From Anaerohalosphaera lusitana (GTDB lineage Bacteria > Planctomycetota > Phycisphaerae > Sedimentisphaerales > Anaerohalosphaeraceae): a stretch of DNA of 64,000 nt. A model generated the notes under the pieces. It saw nothing but the letters and a program-made list of their open reading frames with translations, was not told the DNA's origin and made no database searches. The position numbers were made by a program, and so were the translations under genes. Location: NCBI RefSeq assembly GCF_002007645.1, contig NZ_CP019791.1:2356001-2420000 (forward strand). Direction: 5' to 3'. Below are positions 35,351 through 43,582 of the stretch, in pieces; positions within the stretch are counted from its first letter, which is position 1; every line of letters begins with the position of its first letter.

Positions 35351-35839
35351 TTACTGCTTGCACAGGAGCTGCCATCTCTTTTTAAGGTTCTCGACCACCT
35401 GGCTGTCGATTTTGGCCTTGCCCGGATCCTTGTCAGCAAGGTTGAAATGCCGCAGTGAAAAGCGGGCCTTTACGATCAGTTTGTCGCCGCATTTGCCCTC
35501 AGCCATGAACGTGCTGCTGTCCTCGTCCATCTTCTTGACCTTGGCATGATATTCGATCGTAGTACCCGGATCAGCGAAACTCTTGTAATTGACGTTCTTC
35601 GCCTCTTCCAGTATTACCATGCTGTGCGCGAAATCTTCACTCGCCCGCACAAGCCAGCTTGCAGTTTCCACCATGCCCTGCAGCAAAAGTACACCGGGCA
35701 GTACCGGAAATGTTGGAAAATGGTCGCCGAGATATTCTTCAGCAAGCGAAACGCTCTTTGTGGCCGTTATTTCCTTGCCTGCCTCAAAATTTTTGATCTT
35801 GTCTATAAGTATGTATTTCATGGCAAGGATTTTAGCCAT
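35351..35839 (-). CDS. FabZ-like hotdog protein with Gln in place of the catalytic Glu
   Basis: The 162-residue protein is clearly in the FabZ/FabA superfamily: DHFPTFPVLPGVLLLQGM aligns with the active-site block and His40 is conserved. The residue 14 after His, normally Glu (FabZ) or Asp (FabA), is Gln54, so ordinary dehydration is unlikely. It may act as a structural partner of the other dehydratase, a thioesterase-like protein or a binding protein. The start at 35839 is assumed; ATG at 35821 (MKYILIDK) aligns better with the paralogue but has no better ribosome binding site. It is the first gene of the cluster. Confidence 0.8.
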   Translation of the reverse strand: MAKILAMKYILIDKIKNFEAGKEITATKSVSLAEEYLGDHFPTFPVLPGVLLLQGMVETASWLVRASEDFAHSMVILEEAKNVNYKSFADPGTTIEYHAKVKKMDEDSSTFMAEGKCGDKLIVKARFSLRHFNLADKDPGKAKIDSQVVENLKKRWQLLCKQ

Positions 35840-35973
35840 CCCGCCGTTCTTTGCCAGTACTTTTTCAGCTTTTTTGCAGAACGACCCAACTGGTGAATCT
35901 GGTTACGTCGGCAAAAAATAACAAGACAACCCTTAACCGAAACAGGCCGCAAATTCAAACAAGATTTGTAATG

Positions 35974-37455
35974 TTACTGGGTCCGGGGAGTAAATAGCTC
36001 TGAATAAGCCTCACTAAGATCGAGCGGATCTTGCATACTTTTCTGCAGTTTTGCCATACTTTTGCTTAGTTTTGCCACAGTTTTGCCATACTTTTCCATG
36101 TCCGCCAGATTGGTTGTTTCGAGCGGATCTGACTCCAGATCAAATAGTAAAACCTTGCTGATCTTAGGATAAAGTATCATCTTGAACCCATCCTTGGTGA
36201 TCATCCTCTGCAGGTTCATGTATCCGCCGTAAACTGCATCGTAACTGCTTTTCTTTTCACCACTTACAAGCGGCAGCAGACTGTTGAATGCGACCTGCTC
36301 AGGCTTTTCAACGCCCGCCAGTTCCAGCGTCGTCGGCATGATATCCTGCAGATAAACCGGCGTTTCCAGTTTTTTACTCGCCGGTATCCCCGGCCCGACC
36401 ACCATCAAAGGCACCCGAACACTGTGATCATACATATTCTGCTTGCCCATCAACCCATGATGCCCGCACGACAGTCCGTGGTCCGCAGTGAAGAATATAT
36501 AGGTATTGTCCTTCTGCCCCGTCTCTTCGAGTTTGTCCAGAATTCGCCCCACCTGCGCATCCATATGGTCGATTATCGCGTAATATTCCTGTCTGTGCAC
36601 CTTTACAGAGTATTCTGTACGCGGGAACGGCGCCAGTTTTTCGTCTCTGAGCCACTTTCCGCAGCCCATTGCATCCTTATGCGGGTACTCGGGCAGGAAG
36701 TTTTCCGGCAGCTTCACATCCAGCAATGGATATTTGTCTACATATTCTTTCGGTGACTGTCTCGGATCATGAGGCGCGTTGAACGCCAGGTACATGAAGA
36801 ACGGATCCTCTTTTTCGGCTGCCTTATCAAGGAATTTGACGCCGTCATCGCCCAGAACCTCCGACCAGTGCTTGCCGCCTTGCCAGTATCCGCCGAATTT
36901 CTTGTCCCACGGCTTCCATTTGTCCTCTTCGCCCTCAACAGGTCTGTTGTAAGCCTGGTTTACCGATCGGGGCATACCTGGTCTAACGTGGCTGACAGTG
37001 TCGAAAAGCTGGTTTACGTCCGTCTTTACGTGCCATTTTCCGCTGAAGTATGTATCGTAGCCTGCCCTTTGCATGTACTGTGACCAGAAGTGTCCCTTTT
37101 CAGCTTCACTGTTCAGGCTCTTTTCCTTTTCGCGTGCATCCCATAGGTGTCTGCCTGTGTTCAGCATGGTTCTGCTGGCCACGCAGACCGCGCCGTGCCA
37201 GGCTCCCATGTTGTAGGCGTGGGTAAAGGTTGTGCCCTCATTCACAAGCCGGTCCAGATTCGGCGTTTTGATTTCGTCATTACCTAACGCGCGGACGCAT
37301 TCGTATGTCTGGTCGTCGGCGAAAATGAACAGAACGTTTGGTTTGGTATTCTTTTTCGGCTCTTCACCAAGTGCTCTCGCTGCCGTTCCAGTGAGTGTGC
37401 ATGCTGCCAGACTCATGCCTACGTTCTTCAGGAAATTACGCCTTGAAATACCCAT
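35974..37455 (-). CDS. Sulfatase (S1 family), Tat-exported, iduronate-sulfatase-like
   Basis: The 493-residue protein has a Tat signal (SRRNFLKNVGM) followed by the sulfatase fold. The metal-binding aspartates are in FIFADDQTYE (residues 47-48). The formylglycine precursor is Cys91 in CVASRTMLNTG, a C-x-A-S-R variant of the usual C-x-P-S-R. FTADHGLSCGHHGLMGKQ provides the second metal-binding region. The layout resembles choline- and iduronate-type sulfatases, but the substrate cannot be assigned. A second sulfatase lies just upstream on the same strand (73-base gap). Confidence 0.9.
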   Translation of the reverse strand: MGISRRNFLKNVGMSLAACTLTGTAARALGEEPKKNTKPNVLFIFADDQTYECVRALGNDEIKTPNLDRLVNEGTTFTHAYNMGAWHGAVCVASRTMLNTGRHLWDAREKEKSLNSEAEKGHFWSQYMQRAGYDTYFSGKWHVKTDVNQLFDTVSHVRPGMPRSVNQAYNRPVEGEEDKWKPWDKKFGGYWQGGKHWSEVLGDDGVKFLDKAAEKEDPFFMYLAFNAPHDPRQSPKEYVDKYPLLDVKLPENFLPEYPHKDAMGCGKWLRDEKLAPFPRTEYSVKVHRQEYYAIIDHMDAQVGRILDKLEETGQKDNTYIFFTADHGLSCGHHGLMGKQNMYDHSVRVPLMVVGPGIPASKKLETPVYLQDIMPTTLELAGVEKPEQVAFNSLLPLVSGEKKSSYDAVYGGYMNLQRMITKDGFKMILYPKISKVLLFDLESDPLETTNLADMEKYGKTVAKLSKSMAKLQKSMQDPLDLSEAYSELFTPRTQ

Positions 37456-37528
37456 ACCTGCCCCTTCGAAATAGTTGAAAACTGCTTATTTGTTTATGCA
37501 AGGAGTATAATTGGTAAATCAATAGAGG

Positions 37529-38920
37529 TCAAAACATATGTTTGACGCTGTCCGGCCTTTCGGATTTTTCTGAAGGGTACAGGGGGTATACGGTCGATGG
37601 TTTGTGGGCATTTTCCATTATCGCGACCATCTCTTTTACCAGTTCGGGGCGTTCTTTGGAGATGTCGTTCTGCTCGGTAAGATCTTCAGTGAGGTTATAA
37701 AGTTCGACTGTATCTTTGGATCTGTCTTTTTTGATCCTTCTGATAGCTTTGAGGTCGCCTTTTCGTATTGCCTGTCGCCTGCCGAGTTCCCAGTAGAGAT
37801 ACTTGTGCTCTTTCTGCTTATCCTTTTTGCCCAGCAGTGTTGGTGCGAATGATACGCCGTCAATGTCGTCGGGGCATTTTGTGCCGGCCAGTTCCGCGCA
37901 GGTGGGCAGGAAATCCCAGAAAGCCGAGATGTGGTCGGTTGTTGTGTTCGGCTCGATCATTCCGGGCCATTGTGCGACCATTGGTACGCGGATGCCGCCT
38001 TCGTAAAGTCTGCCTTTGCGGCTACGCAGTCCTCCGTCGGATTTGAATTTGTCGATAGTTCCGGCTGCGCCGTGCGGCCCGTTGTCGCTGGTGAATATGA
38101 CGAGCGTGTCGTCCTCTATGCCGTGCTTTTGCAGAAGATCGACGATCTTTCCGACGTCAGCGTCCATTCGCGATATCATTGCGGCCTGTATTTTGTGCTT
38201 CTGTTTCCAGTCCTTTTCGGCATATTGGCCGAGGTCGGGGACCTGGAACTTTGTGTGCGGTATCGTGTATGGCAGATACAGGAAGAAGGGTTTGTCTTTG
38301 CTGGTTTCGATGAACTGCAGTGATTCTTGTGTGAGGAGATCGTGGGAGTATTGTTCCTGTTTGGGGCCCTTGTTGCCTTCGAGCATGACTTTCTGCTGGT
38401 TTCGCCAGAGGTGGTCGGGGTAATAATTGTGTGCCTGGCGCTGGCAGTTGTAGCCGAACCAGTGATCGAAGCCCTGGTTGTTGGGGTCGCCTTCGGAGTG
38501 CGGGAAGCCCAGGCCCCATTTGCCTATGCATGCGGTTTTGTAGCCTGCCTTTTTCATGATTTCGGCAACGGTAACTTCGCCGGCTGGGATGGGGATGTTG
38601 CCTTCCTGGGGGAGTCTGTAGTTGTTGCGGACATAGCAGTGTCCGGTGTGTTTGCCTGTCATGAGTGTGCAGCGGGAAGGGGCGCAGAGTGCGCTGCCTG
38701 AGTAGTGCTGGGTGAATTTGATGCCTTTTTGAGCGATGCGGTCGATGTTGGGTGTTTTGATGAGTTTTTGGCCGAAACAGCCGAGCTCGCCGTAGCCGAG
38801 GTCGTCGGCGAGGATGTAGATTATGTTCGGCTTTCTTCTTTGGGGTGCTGCGAAAGATCGCGATGCTGTGAGACTGAGTGCTGTTACACCTGCGGCTTTG
38901 ATGAATGATCTTCTGTCCAA
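37529..38920 (-). CDS. Arylsulfatase A-like sulfatase (S1 family), exported
   Basis: The 463-residue protein starts with MDRRSFIKAAGVTALSL, a Tat-like signal. The metal aspartates are in YILADDLGYGELG (39-40). The canonical formylglycine motif is Cys79 in CAPSRCTLMTGKHTG. IFTSDNGPHGAAG is the downstream metal-binding block. The sequence is like the N-acetylgalactosamine-6-sulfatase/arylsulfatase A group common in planctomycetes. It shares the strand with the previous sulfatase and likely acts with it on sulfated glycans, such as fucan or glycosaminoglycan, in the periplasm. Confidence 0.9.
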   Translation of the reverse strand: MDRRSFIKAAGVTALSLTASRSFAAPQRRKPNIIYILADDLGYGELGCFGQKLIKTPNIDRIAQKGIKFTQHYSGSALCAPSRCTLMTGKHTGHCYVRNNYRLPQEGNIPIPAGEVTVAEIMKKAGYKTACIGKWGLGFPHSEGDPNNQGFDHWFGYNCQRQAHNYYPDHLWRNQQKVMLEGNKGPKQEQYSHDLLTQESLQFIETSKDKPFFLYLPYTIPHTKFQVPDLGQYAEKDWKQKHKIQAAMISRMDADVGKIVDLLQKHGIEDDTLVIFTSDNGPHGAAGTIDKFKSDGGLRSRKGRLYEGGIRVPMVAQWPGMIEPNTTTDHISAFWDFLPTCAELAGTKCPDDIDGVSFAPTLLGKKDKQKEHKYLYWELGRRQAIRKGDLKAIRRIKKDRSKDTVELYNLTEDLTEQNDISKERPELVKEMVAIMENAHKPSTVYPLYPSEKSERPDSVKHMF

Positions 38921-39071
38921 AATCTACTCCTTGATTATAACCCGCTTATTAAGAATATAGGCGATTGGGGGACTGTTTTTGGCAGCATATTTTTGGAATT
39001 TGGCAGGATTTGACGGCTGTTTGTTGTTTTTTGCGGTTCTAATCGTGTTTGCGATATGTTATAGTCAGCTT

Positions 39072-39527
39072 ATGCAGATACGAAAAGCAAGATCAAGTGA
39101 TGCGCGGGCCATCAACGAGCTCATCGCCAGCCATGCGGAGCTGGAGCGGATGTTGTTTCGGTCGATGGCGGATATTTATGACCATTTGCAGACATTCTCC
39201 GTGGCGGAAGAGGACGGCAGGGTGGTGGGCTGCTGTGCGCTTTCGGTGGTATGGGAGGGGCTTTGCGAGGTGAAGAGCCTTGCGGTGGATAATTCCTGCA
39301 TGGGCAAGGGGTTAGGTCGCAAGCTGGTCGAGGCACAGATCGAAAAGGCCAGTGAACTCGGATTGGAGAAGATATTCACGCTGACGCTTGAGCCGGGATT
39401 TTTTGAAAAGCTCGGTTTTGAACGAGTTGATCGCATGTCGCTTCCAATGAAGGTCTGGAGCGACTGCGCAAAATGCTCCAAGCAGGACCACTGCGACGAG
39501 ACCGCACTGGCACGGGCTGTGAATTAG
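39072..39527 (+). CDS. GNAT N-acetyltransferase, short N-acetylglutamate synthase-like
   Basis: The start was placed at 39072 (MQIRKARSSDARAINELI), giving 151 residues. A longer frame from 38979 has a non-conserved hydrophobic leader. The acetyl-CoA-binding segment LAVDNSCMGKGLGRKLVEA is intact. The end carries FFEKLGFERVD, then KVWSDCAKCSKQDHCDE, a pattern seen in the short ArgA-type acetyltransferases. If correct it makes N-acetylglutamate, the first step of arginine synthesis, complementing argG at 24251. Another small-molecule acetyltransferase is the alternative. Confidence 0.75.
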   Translation: MQIRKARSSDARAINELIASHAELERMLFRSMADIYDHLQTFSVAEEDGRVVGCCALSVVWEGLCEVKSLAVDNSCMGKGLGRKLVEAQIEKASELGLEKIFTLTLEPGFFEKLGFERVDRMSLPMKVWSDCAKCSKQDHCDETALARAVN

Positions 39528-39637
39528 GAGTAACTGTTTTTTATACATATTTCTAGTATAATATTAGTGCTATGGGCTTGTAAACTAAGGCAAAAGCGTG
39601 TATCAAGAGTGTATTAAATGTCTGTACTAGTGCCGTT

Positions 39638-40171
39638 TCAATTATCTAAGTTTAACTTTTGCTGATTTTTTTTATTGCGATATGCTACGTATCTATTCAG
39701 AGCGATTTTAAGCTCATTGTGGTTTTGATAATTAGTTCCGCGTATGACGAATTCCTTAACATGGGTAAACTGACATTCGATAGGATTTAGCCATGATGCG
39801 TTGGTCGGCGTCCAGATCAGATGAATATTGTTCTCGCGACAGTACCGCAGAACCTTGTCCTTGCGGTGCGGCGAGAAATTGTCCAGTATCAGATGGATCC
39901 GCTGGTTCGCAGGATACTTTTTCCTGGTCAGTTTCAAAACTTCCAAGAACTCCTGATGCCGCTTGCGTGGCCGAACATATCCCCAGAGCTTTTTCTGATG
40001 GACATCGTAAAACGCCAGCCAGTGCTGAACGCCGTGTTTGCGGGTATAGGTCGCAGGCAGCCTCTTGGGATGGTCGGTATGACAGTAATTCCGGCCTGGC
40101 TGAGGACGAATCTCCAGCGGTCCGAACTCGTCGAATGATATGGTCGGCCCGTTTGAGGCCGGCTGGTTCAC
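39638..40171 (-). CDS. IS630 transposase, catalytic part (second frame)
   Basis: This frame carries the DDE catalytic domain: the first Asp in TISFDEFGPLEI, the second in HLILDNFSPHRK and the Glu in SWLNPIECQF. It lies in the -1 frame relative to the first gene and joins it at an A8 slippery run at about 40187-40194, so the true product is probably a frameshift fusion of about 350 residues. The listed GTG start at 40171 is only the first possible internal start. The stop codon lies inside the left terminal repeat. Confidence 0.85.
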   Translation of the reverse strand: MNQPASNGPTISFDEFGPLEIRPQPGRNYCHTDHPKRLPATYTRKHGVQHWLAFYDVHQKKLWGYVRPRKRHQEFLEVLKLTRKKYPANQRIHLILDNFSPHRKDKVLRYCRENNIHLIWTPTNASWLNPIECQFTHVKEFVIRGTNYQNHNELKIALNRYVAYRNKKNQQKLNLDN

Positions 40172-40182
40172 ATATCTGCGAA

Positions 40183-40677
40183 TTAGTTTTTTTTAGACTT
40201 GAGATTGGGGTCGTTGCACTCTTTCCACGTCTTTGTCCGCCGGAGCTTGACCTTCTTTTCACGCAGGATGGTCCTGAGTGTTTCAATGCTGATCGTAGGA
40301 ACGATCTTTTCCTGGACAAGATATTCACGCAGTTTTTCCAGGGACCACCGCTTAAAAGGGCAGTCCAGAAGATCGGGCGGACATTTTGCAGTCTCGGCAA
40401 TAATGGCCTTGTCGTCCTCGGTAAACTCCGGCGGTCTTCCCGGCCGGGGCTTGGGCTCCAACGCCTTAAGGCCGCGTTGGTTAAAGTCTTTGATGATGGC
40501 CCTGACATGGTGCGGCGAATAGTGAACCAGCTCGGCGATAGCAGGAACTTTATAGCCCTGGTTAGAGGCAAGAATGACTTGGCCGCGACGAATCTTGATT
40601 CGGCTTTTGCTGCTGCGGAGTATCCGCTGAATTTGCTGGCCTTCACTGGTACTGAGGTCTCTGGCGTACAGACACAT
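40183..40677 (-). CDS. IS630 transposase, DNA-binding part (first frame)
   Basis: The 164-residue frame holds the helix-turn-helix regions that bind the element ends: YKVPAIAELVHYSPHHVRAI and the proline-rich linker KPRPGRPPEFTEDD. It ends NLKSKKN directly after the slippery run TCT-AAA-AAA-AAC-TAA. A -1 shift there continues as KLIRRYVNQPASNGP into the catalytic frame, as in other IS630 elements that use programmed frameshifting. Confidence 0.85.
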   Translation of the reverse strand: MCLYARDLSTSEGQQIQRILRSSKSRIKIRRGQVILASNQGYKVPAIAELVHYSPHHVRAIIKDFNQRGLKALEPKPRPGRPPEFTEDDKAIIAETAKCPPDLLDCPFKRWSLEKLREYLVQEKIVPTISIETLRTILREKKVKLRRTKTWKECNDPNLKSKKN

Positions 40678-41395
40678 AAGAAATCCCTTTCTCTGCTTGT
40701 AAGCGTGAAATTATTTCTTCGTGTCATTCTATATAATACCAGATTATGCATGGCGCAAGTCTTAAATCATGGAAAAGTTAAAATTATATTTTTGAAACGG
40801 CACTAGAATTAAGTCTCTAGTTTTATTAGGCCCATAAAAGTTATTATTGTGTTAGTCGACAAACCCTAAGACATGTCTAAGCTCGAGGAGGTGTTGTTTG
40901 TACGCTGATTTAGAAAATGCACTTAAAAGGTACGGTCGAGAAGCTGATTTAAGAAAGGCGATCAGAAACGCCAGAATATGTATTATCGACGATCAGATAG
41001 ATCATCTCAAAAGTTTTGTAAGAGGACTAAACGATGAGGGCTTTACCAATCTAGTACAGAAAACCCATATCGAGTCCATCAACGAACTACTCGAGAATGA
41101 TTATGATTTGATAGTTTTAGACTTACAAGGCGTTGCTGACGGTATATCTGCGGACGATGGTATAGGAGTCATTGCAAGTTTAAAGGAATCTGACCCAGCC
41201 ATGCCCATTCTGGTTGTAAGCGGGACTAATACTTCGCCCGATAAATCAAAAATAATTAATCAAGCCGATTTGATTCGCATAAAACCTGTATTGCCGGGTG
41301 ATTTAGCAAGCGATATAGAGGATATACTTAAAAATCGGAAGAGTCAGTACTGGGGTGCGCTTGCAGTTCTTAAAGAATTACATAAGATAAAGCCA

Positions 41396-41399
41396 GAAG
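41396..41399. repeat. Target-site duplication gaag, left copy (IS3 copy 1)
   Basis: The four bases gaag occur here and again at 42682-42685 immediately outside the other end of the element. A four-base duplication fits the IS407-type subgroup of IS3. Confidence 0.85.
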
Positions 41400-41414
41400 T
41401 GACCTGCCCCCGAA

Positions 41415-42245
41415 TTATGTACCAGCTACTGTTAGAGAGTTGTCCTTCTCATCTGTCGTGTATTGCTGTAGCTGAGCCGTAGGCGAAGCGGAAGCAATAC
41501 ACGAGGCGGCGAACTCGGCCGGGGTTGCGTAGTCCAGCCCGCTGTGCGGTCGATGGTTATTATATTCCATCCGCCACTGTTCGACAATCACTTTCGCTTC
41601 CTTAACCGAATAAAACAGCTCACGATTGAGCACCTCATCTCTGAACTTGCCGTTGAACGATTCTATAAAGCCATTTTCCCACGGCTGACCCTTCTCGATA
41701 TAAAGCGTTTCGACGTTCTTTTTGCCGAGCTTCTTCTTGATCGCACTAGCCACAAATTCCGGCCCGTTGTCGCTGCGTATAAATCCAGGCACGCCTCGGA
41801 CCGCAAACAGGTATTCCAGCGTTTCAACCACATCGCCCGACTTGATCGACCTGCCTACTTCTATCGTAAGCGACTCACGCGTGAACTCATCGAGCACCGT
41901 GAGAAACTTCAGACTGCGACCGTCCTCGCTCTGGTCGCTGACGAAATCATACGTCCAGACATGATCCTTGTAGTCGGCTTTTTGCACGCTGCAGCTGTTG
42001 TCGCTGTTGCCTTTCGTTTTTCGTCCTTTGCGTCTGTGAGGCACCTGTAATGCTTCCTTTCGCCATATTCGTTGAACTCGTTTGTGATTCACACGCCAGC
42101 CATGCTGACGAAGCTTGGCCGTTATAAACCTGTAGCCGTAGCTTTGGTGTTCCTTTGCCAGCTCGATTATCTTGCTGGTCAGTGCCGTGTTCGTTGGCTG
42201 CTGCTGAGATTTATACCGCTGGCTCGCTCGCGGCTGACCTATCAC
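41415..42245 (-). CDS. IS3-family transposase OrfB (copy 1)
   Basis: The 276-residue frame carries the rve integrase core with the DDE triad: Asp in VWTYDFVSDQ, Asp in FIRSDNGPEF and Glu in NGFIESFNGKFRDE. Translation in the -1 frame upstream of the listed ATG reads YLSPARRRKAARHLQKSLAV and joins OrfA. The active protein is therefore probably an OrfAB frameshift fusion, as in other IS3 elements. Confidence 0.9.
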   Translation of the reverse strand: MIGQPRASQRYKSQQQPTNTALTSKIIELAKEHQSYGYRFITAKLRQHGWRVNHKRVQRIWRKEALQVPHRRKGRKTKGNSDNSCSVQKADYKDHVWTYDFVSDQSEDGRSLKFLTVLDEFTRESLTIEVGRSIKSGDVVETLEYLFAVRGVPGFIRSDNGPEFVASAIKKKLGKKNVETLYIEKGQPWENGFIESFNGKFRDEVLNRELFYSVKEAKVIVEQWRMEYNNHRPHSGLDYATPAEFAASCIASASPTAQLQQYTTDEKDNSLTVAGT

Positions 42246-42319
42246 CTTGCATGCCCGACGCTCGGATACGGCCAGACTCTTTTGAAGATGCCTGGCCGCC
42301 TTGCGTCTCCGGGCCGGGC

Positions 42320-42598
42320 TCAGTAATTTCCCGAAAGCGCCTCCTTGAGGATGGCGTTGTCCAGTGCCTGGTCGGCAACGAGCTTTTTGAGCTGGGCGTT
42401 CTCTTTTTGCAGGGCCTTGAGCTGCTTGACCTGGTCGAGCTTCATGCGGCCGTATTGCTTGCGCCAGTTGTAGTAGGTCGCCTCGCTGATGCCCAGCTCA
42501 CGGCAGGCCTGCTGGACCGTACCGCCGGAGCCGATTACAGCATCCGCCTGGCGGAGCATCTTGACAATCTGTTCGGGACTGTGATTCTTGCGTTTCAT
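42320..42598 (-). CDS. IS3-family transposase OrfA (copy 1)
   Basis: The 92-residue protein has the OrfA helix-turn-helix (VQQACRELGISEATYYNWRK) and a leucine-zipper-like helix (VKQLKALQKENAQLKKLV) used for dimerisation. It is identical in sequence to OrfA of the second copy. Its stop TGA overlaps the -1 frame of OrfB. Confidence 0.92.
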   Translation of the reverse strand: MKRKNHSPEQIVKMLRQADAVIGSGGTVQQACRELGISEATYYNWRKQYGRMKLDQVKQLKALQKENAQLKKLVADQALDNAILKEALSGNY

Positions 42599-42681
42599 AA
42601 GAGCATCCTTTCCATAAAAACTAACAAATTATAACGGATACTCTCTAATCAGCAACGGTACAGTTTTTCGGGGTCAAGCCA

Positions 42682-42685
42682 GAAG
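42682..42685. repeat. Target-site duplication gaag, right copy (IS3 copy 1)
   Basis: This matches 41396-41399 and marks the exact right end of the element. After it the response regulator frame resumes. Confidence 0.85.
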
Positions 42686-43563
42686 TTGATCAGCGTTTGA
42701 CTATGGTGGATAGAGCAAAACTTCACTGGTTGCAATTTCGAATTAAGAGAAATATAAGTAAGCATAAGGGGGATGTCACAGCCAGAGTTTGTAATTTGGC
42801 TTCCATAGTCGGCAAGTGTGGTAGCACAACGGTAAGGCTGGTAGGAATAGCTAATGCTTTGAGGAAACTATGATTTCTTTAAAACAGGCCGAAAATACGT
42901 TATTAGCTTATTCGCAGAGTATGTTTCCTAAAATGTTGCTTGGCGTACTATCCCCTGGCGGAAAAATACCTAAGTACATAAAAAACGGATCTTTACCCAT
43001 CTGTGTTATGTGCAAACAACTTGTGCGAGACCCAAACTATTGTCAGCAGTTCTATAATTCCTGCGATTTTAACCGGCATGGCACAGTTAGATGCCCATTT
43101 GGTGTGCACCTTGAGTATGTGGCTTCAGAGCATACTAAACAGCCTTTAGCGTTCTTTGTCCAAAAGAGTTTTACCGAAACATCGCTACTAAGGGAGTTCG
43201 AGAAAAACCTACCGCGTAAAAAGAAGAAAATCTTTAAGCGTGCTAAGGTTGAATCTAGAGATAAGAAATGTGAATTTCGTGAGCATGCCCTGTTTAGGTT
43301 ATTACAAGTTGGTGAGACGCTTCTCGCTGGGCGGGTCGCTGCACCAATGCGAGCTTTGTCTCATCAATTGCTTACTCCAGTTCAGGCTGTGATGAGTGAT
43401 CTGAAATTTTTTCGTTATCAACGAAAAAGCGATGAAAATGAGGAAGCGGAAGAGATTCTGCAGTTGATGAATGATAATGTTGCTGAAATCAACTCAATAA
43501 CAAAGCAAATACATATTTTACTTTCAGAGGAACTATCTCCATCTCCGCAATCTATTAGACGTG

Positions 43564-43567
43564 TTAC
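43564..43567. repeat. Target-site duplication ttac, left copy (IS3 copy 2)
   Basis: The bases ttac occur here and at 44850-44853. The sequence differs from the gaag duplication of copy 1, so the two insertions were separate events. Confidence 0.85.
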
Positions 43568-43582
43568 TGACCTGCCCCCGAA

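Larger units (their letters stand above)
39630..40803 (-). mobile_element. IS630-family insertion sequence
   Basis: The element is 1174 bases long and bounded by inverted repeats: gtgccgtttcaa at 39630-39641 and its complement at 40792-40803. TA dinucleotides flank both ends (39628-39629 and 40804-40805), matching the TA target duplication of the IS630 family. It encodes two overlapping transposase frames on the minus strand. It sits less than 100 bases before the start of the broken response regulator gene at 40898 and may have displaced its promoter. Confidence 0.92.
41400..42681 (-). mobile_element. IS3-family element, copy 1
   Basis: The element is 1282 bases long and begins TGACCTGCCCCCGAA. 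It ends with the complement of TGGCTTGACCCCGAA, a 15-base imperfect inverted repeat (12 matches) with the TG...CA ends of IS3. It encodes OrfA and OrfB of an IS407-like transposase on the minus strand. It is inserted in the response regulator gene with a gaag duplication. A second copy of the same length and orientation lies at 43568-44849, and the two differ by only a few dozen bases by eye. Confidence 0.93.
40898..42873 (+). pseudogene. Response regulator gene interrupted by an IS3-family element
   Basis: The gene starts at TTG 40898 after GAGGAGG. It encodes a receiver domain with Asp31/Asp32 (CIIDDQ), the phosphorylation site Asp75 (IVLDLQG), Ser108 (VVSGT) and Lys129 (IRIKP). At base 41399 it is split by the IS element 41400-42681. 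Removing the element and one copy of the gaag duplication restores the frame: KPE, then VDQRLTMVDRAKLHW, ending VGIANALRKL with TGA at 42871-42873. The intact protein would have 229 residues. Its C-terminal part shows no obvious DNA-binding domain. The stop overlaps the kinase start by four bases, so the two formed an operon. Confidence 0.85.

Noticed and set aside
41400..41482. Response regulator C-terminus as read straight through at 41400-41482
   Set aside because: Those residues come from the IS element end, not from the gene; the native continuation starts at 42686.
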